Assembly: GCA_964551835.1 (NCBI GenBank)
Contig: CAZKEM010000065.1
Location: 1-9,228, forward strand
DNA length: 9,228 bases
Reading direction: 5' to 3'
Source of the DNA: JAHDCC01 sp964551835
Lineage (GTDB): Bacteria; Actinomycetota; Acidimicrobiia; Acidimicrobiales; SZUA-35
Positions 1-5,770 of this stretch are shown one piece after another. How positions within the stretch are numbered: the first letter of the stretch is position 1; each line of letters begins with the position of its first letter. Both the position numbers and the translations under genes were made by a program. Under the pieces are notes generated by a model that did not search any database, was not told the DNA's origin, and worked only from the letters and a program-made list of their open reading frames with translations.

Positions 1-33
1 TCTCGTGGGCTCGGAGATGAGTATAAGAGACAG
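1..33 (+). other. Nextera Read 2 transposase adapter left at the contig end (artefact)
   Basis: The first 33 bases match the standard Illumina Nextera Read 2 transposase adapter, starting from its second base. The only difference is at position 20, where A replaces T. The last 19 bases (ending AAGAGACAG) are the Tn5 mosaic end, with that one mismatch. A match of 32 of 33 at the extreme edge of a sequence is best explained by untrimmed reads carried into the assembly. Any start codon or residue read from this stretch is not biological. This includes the GTG at position 5 and the first ten codons of the frame running into the lysine-rich gene. Genomic sequence begins at about base 34. Confidence 0.96.
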
Positions 34-34
34 C

Positions 35-214
35 AAAAAAGCCACTAAGAAGGTAGCCAAGAAAAAAGCACCCGCACGCAAAAAGGCAACCAAAAAAGTA
101 GCCAAGAAAAAAGCACCCGCACGCAAAAAGGCAACCAAAAAAGTAGCCAAGAAAAAAGCACCCGCACGAAAGAAAGCCACTAAGAAGGTAGCCAAGAAAA
201 AAGCACCAGCACGC
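35..214 (+). repeat. Four tandem 45-bp repeats encoding KKATKKVAKKKAPAR
   Basis: Units lie at 35-79, 80-124, 125-169 and 170-214. All four encode the same 15 residues but differ in codon choice. Units 1 and 4 use GCC ACT AAG AAG for A-T-K-K, while units 2 and 3 use GCA ACC AAA AAA. Units 2 and 3 are identical except for the last base. The array is in frame inside the lysine-rich gene. Short reads can collapse or expand such an array. Confidence 0.95.
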
Positions 215-229
215 AAAAAGAAGAAGTAG
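35..229 (+). CDS. Lysine/alanine-rich repeat protein tail (histone H1/HupB-like), 5' end missing
   Basis: The visible 64 codons are four perfect 15-residue repeats, KKATKKVAKKKAPAR, followed by KKKK and a TAG stop. There are no acidic residues. Such Lys/Ala/Pro tails occur at the C-terminus of actinobacterial HU-type nucleoid proteins (HupB) and in stand-alone histone H1-like proteins, where they bind DNA without sequence specificity. That makes a nucleoid role likely, but no HU domain is visible because the 5' end is cut off by the adapter. Reading the frame back to the GTG at position 5 adds ten residues encoded by adapter DNA, so that start must not be used. The true start lies outside the window. 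The repeats probably caused the assembly break, so the real repeat number is uncertain. A strong terminator follows 39 bases after the stop. Confidence 0.75.
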   Translation, partial: KKATKKVAKKKAPARKKATKKVAKKKAPARKKATKKVAKKKAPARKKATKKVAKKKAPARKKKK

Positions 230-267
230 CTAGCCACTACCACTTACTACGATTCGAAACTTGTGAT

Positions 268-302
268 GAGCCCTGACTACGGTCGGGGCTCTTTGCTTTT
301 TT
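268..302 (+). terminator. Rho-independent terminator with UACG tetraloop
   Basis: A 10-bp stem pairs 268-277 (GAGCCCTGAC) with 282-291 (GTCGGGGCTC). It has a single G-U wobble and a four-base loop TACG at 278-281. The loop is closed by C-G, giving the extra-stable cUACGg tetraloop. The T-rich tract TTTGCTTTTTT follows at 292-302. It sits 39 bases after the stop of the lysine-rich gene and about 65 bases before ettA, so it ends the first transcript and separates it from ettA. Confidence 0.9.
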
Positions 303-355
303 CGGCGATGGCTCTGAGACACAAACCGTAACCGCCAGTGAGACCACGCAGCCGC

Positions 356-361
356 TAGCCT
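356..361 (+). promoter_or_regulatory. Candidate -10 element for ettA (possible leaderless start)
   Basis: TAGCCT fits the actinobacterial TAnnnT form and ends six bases before the ATG at 368. Transcription would then begin at or next to the start codon. The AAGGG at 362-366 is only one base from the ATG, too close to act as a normal ribosome binding site. No clear -35 box is visible, so this is tentative. Confidence 0.3.
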
Positions 362-367
362 AAGGGC

Positions 368-2065
368 ATGTCCGCTCAGTTTATATATACGATGCACAAA
401 GTCGGCCGCTACTACCCACCCGACCGCCAGGTACTCGAGAATATTTCGTTGTCTTTCTTCCCCGGAGCGAAGATCGGCGTCTTGGGCAGCAATGGATCCG
501 GGAAGTCTTCGTTGTTGCGAATCATGGCTGGCGTCGACGACGGTTATACCGGCGAGGCTCGCTTGACTCCCGGGTTTACCGTCGGCCTGCTTGACCAGGA
601 ACCTCGACTCGATCAAAGCAAGAACGTTCAGCAGAACGTGATGGACGGTGCGAATGAGACAGCTCAGCTTCTCGGTCGCTACGACGAAGTTTTGGCCAAA
701 TGGTCCGACCCTGAGGCTGACTACGAAAAACTTGGCGTTCAGCAGGCCGAGCTCGAAGACCAAATCGAGGCAGCCAATGCATGGGACCTGCAACGTACCA
801 TCGAGATCGCATCTGAGGCGCTACGCCTGCCGCCAAAAACTTCCAGTGTCGAACACCTTTCGGGTGGCGAACGGCGGCGGGTGGCGCTATGCCGGTTGTT
901 GATTTCAAAGCCTGACCTTCTACTACTTGACGAGCCGACTAACCACCTCGACGCCGAATCGGTTAGCTGGCTGGAACGTCACCTTTCTGAATACACGGGA
1001 ACCGTTGTCGCAATCACCCACGACCGTTACTTCCTCGACAACGTCGCTCAGTGGATTCTCGAACTGGACCGCGGTAAAGGCATCCCTTTCGAGGGGAACT
1101 ACAGCAGCTGGCTCGAACAGAAACAGCACCGGCTCGACCAGCAAGAAAAGACCCAAGATGCCAAACAGCGGACTCTCGCCCGAGAGCTCGAATGGGTTAG
1201 GATGGCCCCGAAGGCTCGGCAAGCCAAGGGTCAAGCTCGACTAAAGGCCTACGAGGACCTGAAGGCTGAGGCAGATTCGTATAACCCGAACGATGAGAAG
1301 GTCCAGATTCACATTCCGTCTGGTAAACGGCTGGGCGACCAAGTCATCGAAGTCGAAAATCTGGATAAGGGGTTTGGCGACAAACTTCTCATCGATGACC
1401 TGTCTTTTTCGTTGCCTCCTGCGGGCATTGTCGGTGTTATCGGCGGCAACGGCGCTGGTAAAACAACGCTGTTCAAAATGTTGATCGATGCGAATGATGG
1501 GGAGAGCAACGACGCTACGTCGCCCGACTCGGGAACCATTACTATCGGACCGACAGTCGACCTTGCCTACGTCGACCAGTCCCGGGACGTACTGAACGAC
1601 GGCGAGACGGTGTACGAAGCGATCGCCGAAGGCCATGACATCGTTATGGTCGGCGACCGAGAGATGAACAGCCGGGCCTATGTCGCCTCGTTCAATTTTA
1701 GAGGCTCTGACCAGCAGAAGGAAGTTAAGGTCCTCTCAGGTGGTGAACGTAACCGTGTTCACCTAGCTCGGGTGTTAAAGCGAGGCGGGAACGTTCTACT
1801 TCTTGACGAACCGACCAACGACCTCGACGTGGATACGCTTCGAGCTCTAGAAGACGCACTCGAACGATTTCCCGGCTGTGCCGTTGTCATCAGTCACGAT
1901 CGATGGTTCCTGGATCGGATCGCAACTCATATTCTCTCATTCGAGGGTAACTCCCATGTTCGATGGTTCGAAGGAAACTATTCTCAGTATGAAGAACTGC
2001 GAGCCAAAGAGTTAGGAGAAGGGAACTCGCCAACGCGAGTCACTTACAAACCACTGACCCGCTAA
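368..2065 (+). CDS. ettA: Energy-dependent translational throttle protein EttA (ABC-F ATPase)
   Basis: This is a cytosolic ABC-F protein of 565 residues with two ATPase domains and no membrane segments, so it is not a transporter. EttA binds the ribosomal E site and gates entry into the elongation cycle according to the ADP/ATP ratio. Domain 1 has Walker A GSNGSGKS (40-47), signature LSGGERRR (164-171), Walker B LLLLDEP (184-190) and the switch histidine in ITHDR (216-220). The helical arm region lies at about 90-140. The charged linker that contacts P-site tRNA in the family lies at about 242-322. Domain 2 has Walker A GGNGAGKTT (359-367), signature LSGGERNR (456-463), Walker B VLLLDEP (476-482) and ISHDR (508-512). 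The N-terminus, MSAQFIYTMHKVG, lines up with the E. coli EttA start and supports the ATG at 368. About eight extra residues lie in domain 2 near 374-386. No Shine-Dalgarno at usable spacing is visible. Confidence 0.95.
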   Translation: MSAQFIYTMHKVGRYYPPDRQVLENISLSFFPGAKIGVLGSNGSGKSSLLRIMAGVDDGYTGEARLTPGFTVGLLDQEPRLDQSKNVQQNVMDGANETAQLLGRYDEVLAKWSDPEADYEKLGVQQAELEDQIEAANAWDLQRTIEIASEALRLPPKTSSVEHLSGGERRRVALCRLLISKPDLLLLDEPTNHLDAESVSWLERHLSEYTGTVVAITHDRYFLDNVAQWILELDRGKGIPFEGNYSSWLEQKQHRLDQQEKTQDAKQRTLARELEWVRMAPKARQAKGQARLKAYEDLKAEADSYNPNDEKVQIHIPSGKRLGDQVIEVENLDKGFGDKLLIDDLSFSLPPAGIVGVIGGNGAGKTTLFKMLIDANDGESNDATSPDSGTITIGPTVDLAYVDQSRDVLNDGETVYEAIAEGHDIVMVGDREMNSRAYVASFNFRGSDQQKEVKVLSGGERNRVHLARVLKRGGNVLLLDEPTNDLDVDTLRALEDALERFPGCAVVISHDRWFLDRIATHILSFEGNSHVRWFEGNYSQYEELRAKELGEGNSPTRVTYKPLTR

Positions 2066-2199
2066 CCGATATTTCGCCGGAAACCAACCGCGCCCGAGGA
2101 CTCCCTTCGCCGACCTCAACGGTGGGCCTGCTCTCTCGGCTAGAGCAAACCGACCGCTAAGGAAGCTCACAATCAGCCTAGTACTGCCGATGAATACAC

Positions 2200-2484
2200 A
2201 TGGCAGCAAAATCATCGACCAAGCCAACGGTTAGTTCGACAAGCCGCGCCGTTATTCGTCCGATTGAAGCCGGGTGCACGGCTGAATGCCCGTATTGTGG
2301 AGAACGAGTCAAGTTCCGAGCTCGTCACCGTGATGACCAGATCATCTGCAACGTGTATGAAGACGGAAAGTGGGTTCGAGTAGAGCAATTCCACGCCGCC
2401 TGCTACGACGAAGCAGGACACCCTCATGGCAAGCCCCAGAAAGCTGAACCCAGGAGACGGGGCAAAAAAGCTGCGAAGCAATAA
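2200..2484 (+). CDS. Small Cys/His (zinc-ribbon-like) protein with basic C-terminal tail
   Basis: This is a 94-residue protein of unknown function. It has CPYC (30-33), an additional C26 and C50, and HAAC (65-68), with H74 and H76 close by. The CxxC plus HxxC pattern suggests a single bound metal ion, probably zinc. The N-terminal 20 residues are Ser/Thr-rich and the last 12 are strongly basic (RRRGKK), which would suit nucleic acid binding, though that is inference. From memory it resembles a small conserved actinobacterial family with a CxYCGE...VICNVY...F/YHxxCY pattern. I cannot name a function. It ends 10 bases before the preferred start of cysQ, so the two are probably co-transcribed. 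The ATG at 2200 has no clear Shine-Dalgarno. A second ATG at 2190 is in another frame. Confidence 0.8.
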   Translation: MAAKSSTKPTVSSTSRAVIRPIEAGCTAECPYCGERVKFRARHRDDQIICNVYEDGKWVRVEQFHAACYDEAGHPHGKPQKAEPRRRGKKAAKQ

Positions 2485-2486
2485 GG
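2483..2486 (+). promoter_or_regulatory. Weak Shine-Dalgarno deciding the cysQ start
   Basis: AAGG overlaps the TAA stop of the upstream small gene and lies eight bases before the GTG at 2495. This favours 2495 over the upstream in-frame ATG at 2426, which would overlap the small gene by 59 bases and add 23 residues not expected in the family. Confidence 0.4.
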
Positions 2487-2494
2487 TTGTCTAT

Positions 2495-3286
2495 GTGAGC
2501 AACAATTGTGCCGATACCCACCTCGTCTCCGATGCCGACCACGAACTTGCGCGCCGGGTGGCGGTCGAAACTGGACATATCCTTCTTGAGGTTCGGGAAC
2601 GACTGGGAGCAAAAGGCGTCGACCCTAAGGTGATGAAAGACGAGGGAGACCTCGCAGCGCACAACTACATTCAGTCAATATTTCTGGCTGAGCGACCAAA
2701 CGACGGATTTCTCTCCGAAGAAGGCGCTAACAATCTGGAGCGTCTACAAGCAACTCGCACATGGATCATCGACCCTCTCGACGGCACCCGCGAATTCTCT
2801 GAACCACCCCGAGTCGACTGGGCTGTCCATATCGCGTTGGTCGTTAATCAGCTGCCCGTTGTCGGCGCCGTAGCGTTGCCTGGAGAGGACGTAGTTCTCG
2901 CAACTGGAAGCGAGCTTACAGTTCCCAAAGCACCCGGAGAAAAGCCGCGTGTTATCGTCAGTCGAACACGACGACCAGCACCTGCGGTACAACTCGCGGA
3001 CGCTCTCAACGCCGAATACATCGAGATGGGATCTGCCGGAGCCAAAGCTATGGCCGTCGTCCAAGGCCAGGCCGATATTTATGCCCACGCGGGCGGTCAA
3101 TACGAGTGGGACTCTTGTGCCCCGGTTGCGGTCGCTCAGGCCGCGGGGCTTCATTGTTCGAGACTCGATGGTTCCCCGATGCTCTACAATAATGCAGACC
3201 CCTACCTCCCCGACTTATTGATCTGTCGTCCCGAGTGGGCCGACAAGTCGCTAAAGATCCTGGCTGAATCATTCCAGGCAAAGTAA
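2495..3286 (+). CDS. cysQ: 3'(2'),5'-bisphosphate nucleotidase CysQ (PAP phosphatase)
   Basis: The product belongs to the Mg2+-dependent, Li+-sensitive inositol monophosphatase superfamily. CysQ hydrolyses 3'-phosphoadenosine 5'-phosphate to AMP and phosphate, clearing a by-product of sulfate assimilation and sulfotransfer in the cytoplasm. From the GTG at 2495 (263 residues), the metal-binding motifs are SEEG (74-77), WIIDPLDGT (90-98) and WDSCAP (205-210). The stretches GSAGAKAMAV, HAGGQYEWDS and DPYLPDLL closely resemble M. tuberculosis CysQ as I recall it, so the specific call is better supported than a generic inositol phosphatase. The reading frame stays open up to an ATG at 2426 (286 residues), inside the upstream gene. 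The GTG is preferred for its weak AAGG at eight bases and its tight spacing. No other sulfur gene is present here. Confidence 0.92.
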   Translation: MSNNCADTHLVSDADHELARRVAVETGHILLEVRERLGAKGVDPKVMKDEGDLAAHNYIQSIFLAERPNDGFLSEEGANNLERLQATRTWIIDPLDGTREFSEPPRVDWAVHIALVVNQLPVVGAVALPGEDVVLATGSELTVPKAPGEKPRVIVSRTRRPAPAVQLADALNAEYIEMGSAGAKAMAVVQGQADIYAHAGGQYEWDSCAPVAVAQAAGLHCSRLDGSPMLYNNADPYLPDLLICRPEWADKSLKILAESFQAK

Positions 3287-3336
3287 ATCACTGAGACAGT
3301 AGTCACTTGATTGGACGCTGAGCAACGTAGATGAGG

Positions 3337-3342
3337 CACAAT
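3337..3342 (+). promoter_or_regulatory. Candidate -10 element before the UbiB-family gene
   Basis: CACAAT, within GGCACAAT at 3335-3342, ends eight bases before the GTG at 3351. Initiation would fall at or within a base or two of the start codon. There is no Shine-Dalgarno. The best -35-like hexamer, TTGGAC (3311-3316), is 20 bases away, longer than usual. The same eight bases recur upstream of the VanW gene. Confidence 0.35.
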
Positions 3343-3350
3343 ATTTAACC

Positions 3351-4937
3351 GTGGGTTTAACTGCTACAGATGATCTCGATATTGGTTCGTTCTCGGACTC
3401 TCCCCCCTGGAGCATGGCCAAACGACCACCAACTTGGCTGGCAAAGGTTAGGATTTTACGGACCGAGCAGCTTCGCTCACTACCCCGTTTGACGACGCCT
3501 CCTCGCATACCTCCGCTGAGCCGTTTCCTGACAGTCGTCGCGATCCTCGGGAAAGCGATTGCCGGATGGTACCTGCTCGACCGAAAAGGAACAAAGTCAC
3601 GGGCCGGACTAGCGCGTCGCCTGCGCGAAGCGGCGGAGAGACTCGGACCGACCTACATTAAGTTGGCTCAGATCATCAGCGCTGGCGAAGGCGTCTTCCC
3701 TAGAGAGTTGGTCGCTGAGTGTAAGAAGTGTCGTGACCAGGTTCCGCCGGTGGCTTATGACCAAGTCGTTGCGTCGATCGAACGAGAGTTCGGCAAACCC
3801 ATTCATGAGATCTTCGAATCGTTCGACCCGGAACCGCTCGCCGCCGCGTCGATAGCCCAGGTCCATTCAGCGGTCCTAGCCACAGGCGAAAACGTCGTCG
3901 TCAAGGTCCAGCGGCCAGGCATCGGCGCCCTGGTGAAACGGGACTTACGAGTCTTGGCGTGGCTCGCACCATTTATGATCGGCCGCATACCTGTTTCTTC
4001 GTTGGCAAACCCTCCGGCCCTGGTCGAACTTTTCGCCGAGACCATTATTGAAGAACTTGACTTCCGGGTCGAAGCCGCCAACATGCTCGACATCGCTGAG
4101 GTATTCGTAAAGCTGAACCAAAAAGGGTTCGTCGTACCCCGGCCCCACCCTGATTTGGTGACCAAGCGCGTCTTGATAATGGAGAGGCTTGACGGCTTCA
4201 ACTTTAACGACGTGGCCGGGATCAAAGGGGCTGGCGTAGACACCCACGAAGTTATTCGGACCGGCATGATCGGGTTCCTCGAAGGGGCGTTTCTCCACGG
4301 CGTATTCCACGGTGACCTCCATGGCGGAAACCTTTTCGTTCTTGCTGACGGCAGGACTGGACTCGTCGACTTTGGCATCACGGGGCGACTCACCGAAAAA
4401 GAACGCCTCGCCTTCTTGAAGATGATGATGACAGCCACAATGAACGACGTATCTGGTCAAATTGAAGCGCTTCGCGATCTCGGAGCCCTGCCCGCCGATA
4501 CCGACATCGAAGCGGTTATCAAGGACTTGGGACTCGACCGACCTCCCCTCGACCCCACCTCGCTCGAGCCGGAAGAACTCGTGGCAGAGATGCAGCGTGT
4601 CGTTAAAGCGTTACTTGGATACGGGGCGAAGATTCCTAAGTCCTTACTGTTGTACATCAAGAATCTGATCTTTATTGACGGTTCGATAGCGACATTGGCT
4701 CCCGAGTTGGACATGTTCTCGGTTGTGAGCGAGATCGCTACCCATTTTGCATCTAACCACGGAGCCTCGATAGCCACCCAACTCGGCGTCGCTCAAGATT
4801 CTTGGCAGGTCGATTTGGACGGCATTAAGGCTGGCTTTGGCGTCGACCCCGCCGAAACCGACCGGCTAACGTACGACGAGCTCCAGAAACGTCGTGCGCT
4901 AATTCAGAAACGTCTCGGCCATAGGCACTTAAAGTAG
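3351..4937 (+). CDS. ABC1/UbiB (AarF) family protein kinase-like ATPase
   Basis: This 528-residue member of the UbiB/COQ8 atypical kinase family acts in quinone synthesis or lipid homeostasis in characterised members. Its substrate here is unknown. Visible elements are the N-terminal family segment LGPTYIKLAQ (98-107), the Ala-rich nucleotide loop AAAS (164-167) that replaces the glycine-rich loop of normal kinases, the ATP lysine K185 in VVVKVQRPG, EELDF (235-239), the catalytic loop HGDLHGGN (320-327) and the metal-binding DFG (340-342). The family hallmark KxGQ reads KLAQ (104-107), with Ala in place of Gly. The next segment, SAGEGVFP, replaces the usual S-T-R-P-D-type sequence. I see no C-terminal membrane helices as strong as in E. 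coli UbiB. The GTG at 3351 has a -10-like element eight bases upstream. A later ATG at 3414 is possible, but its GGAG is only one base away. Confidence 0.9.
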   Translation: MGLTATDDLDIGSFSDSPPWSMAKRPPTWLAKVRILRTEQLRSLPRLTTPPRIPPLSRFLTVVAILGKAIAGWYLLDRKGTKSRAGLARRLREAAERLGPTYIKLAQIISAGEGVFPRELVAECKKCRDQVPPVAYDQVVASIEREFGKPIHEIFESFDPEPLAAASIAQVHSAVLATGENVVVKVQRPGIGALVKRDLRVLAWLAPFMIGRIPVSSLANPPALVELFAETIIEELDFRVEAANMLDIAEVFVKLNQKGFVVPRPHPDLVTKRVLIMERLDGFNFNDVAGIKGAGVDTHEVIRTGMIGFLEGAFLHGVFHGDLHGGNLFVLADGRTGLVDFGITGRLTEKERLAFLKMMMTATMNDVSGQIEALRDLGALPADTDIEAVIKDLGLDRPPLDPTSLEPEELVAEMQRVVKALLGYGAKIPKSLLLYIKNLIFIDGSIATLAPELDMFSVVSEIATHFASNHGASIATQLGVAQDSWQVDLDGIKAGFGVDPAETDRLTYDELQKRRALIQKRLGHRHLK

Positions 4938-5001
4938 TTCAAAACAAGTCCAAATTTCATGAGCCAGTCCGATTTCGAACAGGATCTTTTCGTTTTCGAC
5001 A

Positions 5002-5025
5002 GTAGCTGCGGCTCGTTTCGGCTAC
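5002..5025 (+). repeat. Inverted repeat just upstream of nucS
   Basis: GTAGCTG (5002-5008) pairs with CGGCTAC (5019-5025) to give a seven-base-pair stem with one G-T mismatch that is a G-U wobble in RNA. The ten-base loop separates the arms. The right arm overlaps the -10-like TACAAA at 5023-5028. It has no following T tract, so it is not an obvious terminator for the UbiB gene. It could be an operator or a chance palindrome. Confidence 0.3.
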
Positions 5026-5036
5026 AAAGGGACAAT
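5023..5036 (+). promoter_or_regulatory. Candidate promoter/RBS region of nucS
   Basis: TACAAA (5023-5028) ends six bases before the ATG at 5035 and could be a -10 for a leaderless mRNA. Alternatively AAAGGG (5026-5031) could be a Shine-Dalgarno, though it ends only three bases from the ATG. A second ACAAT (5032-5036) overlaps the ATG itself and would suit an in-frame GTG at 5044. These readings cannot be separated from sequence alone. Confidence 0.3.
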
Positions 5037-5697
5037 GCGAGTTGTGATAGCTGAATGCACAGTTGACTACGACGGCCGCCTTAGTGCACACCTGCCTCGA
5101 GCCAAGCGCCTCATAATGGTCAAAGCCGATGGCTGTGTCGCCGTTCACGCTGACGGTGGTGCATACAAGCCCCTGAATTGGATGAATGCTCCGAATGTTT
5201 TTGCTGAAAAAGACGATGCCTTTGTGGTGACCAATAAAAAAGGCGAGACGTTGACGATCACTCTTCATGAGGTTCTTGACGACGTCCAACATGTTCTTGG
5301 CGAAGACCCTGGTCTTCAAAAAGATGGTGTCGAGGCTCACTTGCAGCAGCTTCTTGCCACTGAGCCATCTCGTCTTGGCGATGGAATGACGTTAGTTCGA
5401 CGTGAATACCCAACCGACATCGGCCCGGTGGATTTGTTATGTCGAGGTAAAGAAGATGAAGTAATAGCAGTTGAGATCAAACGTCGGGGTGAGATCGACG
5501 GGGTCGAGCAGCTAACCCGGTATCTCGATTTCTTAAACCGTAACCCTGATCTGTCGCCTGTAAAAGGCATGTTTGTGGCTCAAGAAATTAGACCGCAGGC
5601 GAGAACTCTTGCTGAAGACCGCCTGATTGAGTGGGTTGAGGTTGATTATGATGACCTTCGAGGAATTCAGAGCCCTCAACAACAACTCTTTCGATAG
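5035..5697 (+). CDS. nucS: Mismatch-specific endonuclease NucS (EndoMS)
   Basis: The protein is 220 residues, the usual NucS length. In Actinobacteria NucS replaces MutS/MutL: it makes double-strand cuts at G-T, G-G and T-T mismatches and lowers mutation rate. The N-terminal dimer and DNA-binding domain covers about 1-100, including KPLNWM (45-50). The C-terminal nuclease domain has LVRREY (120-125), the catalytic aspartate D133 in GPVDLLCR, and E147 and K149 in VEIKRRGEIDG. EQLTRYLDFLNR (158-169) and PVKGMF (175-180) are also typical. The last residues read QQQLFR, with QQQLF (215-219) matching the Qxx[L/M]F shape of sliding-clamp binding motifs. The ATG at 5035 gives MRVVIAECTVDY, which agrees with family starts. 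An in-frame GTG at 5044 would remove three residues. The gene stands alone, 97 bases after the UbiB gene. Confidence 0.95.
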   Translation: MRVVIAECTVDYDGRLSAHLPRAKRLIMVKADGCVAVHADGGAYKPLNWMNAPNVFAEKDDAFVVTNKKGETLTITLHEVLDDVQHVLGEDPGLQKDGVEAHLQQLLATEPSRLGDGMTLVRREYPTDIGPVDLLCRGKEDEVIAVEIKRRGEIDGVEQLTRYLDFLNRNPDLSPVKGMFVAQEIRPQARTLAEDRLIEWVEVDYDDLRGIQSPQQQLFR

Positions 5698-5770
5698 ATC
5701 AGCGGGCAAGAAGATTAGATCACAGCTCGATGAAGAAGGACTTGTGGTGCAATAGCGTTGTGGCTCAGGT

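Noticed and set aside
5..34. N-terminus MGSEMSIRDS of the lysine-rich frame as a real protein start
   Set aside because: These codons are encoded by the Nextera adapter, not by genomic DNA.
35..214. Regular direct repeats as a CRISPR array
   Set aside because: There are no spacers; the units are contiguous and in frame with a lysine-rich coding sequence.
368..2065. Annotation as an ABC transporter ATP-binding protein
   Set aside because: Two fused ATPase domains, the EttA-type N-terminus and linker, and no permease partner identify an ABC-F translation factor.
2129..2147. Hairpin TGCTCT/AGAGCA after ettA as a terminator
   Set aside because: The stem is only six pairs with a seven-base loop and no T tract follows on either strand.
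3803..4460. Two long minus-strand frames opposite the UbiB gene
   Set aside because: They lie wholly inside a gene with full family motifs; their composition is that of antisense shadows.
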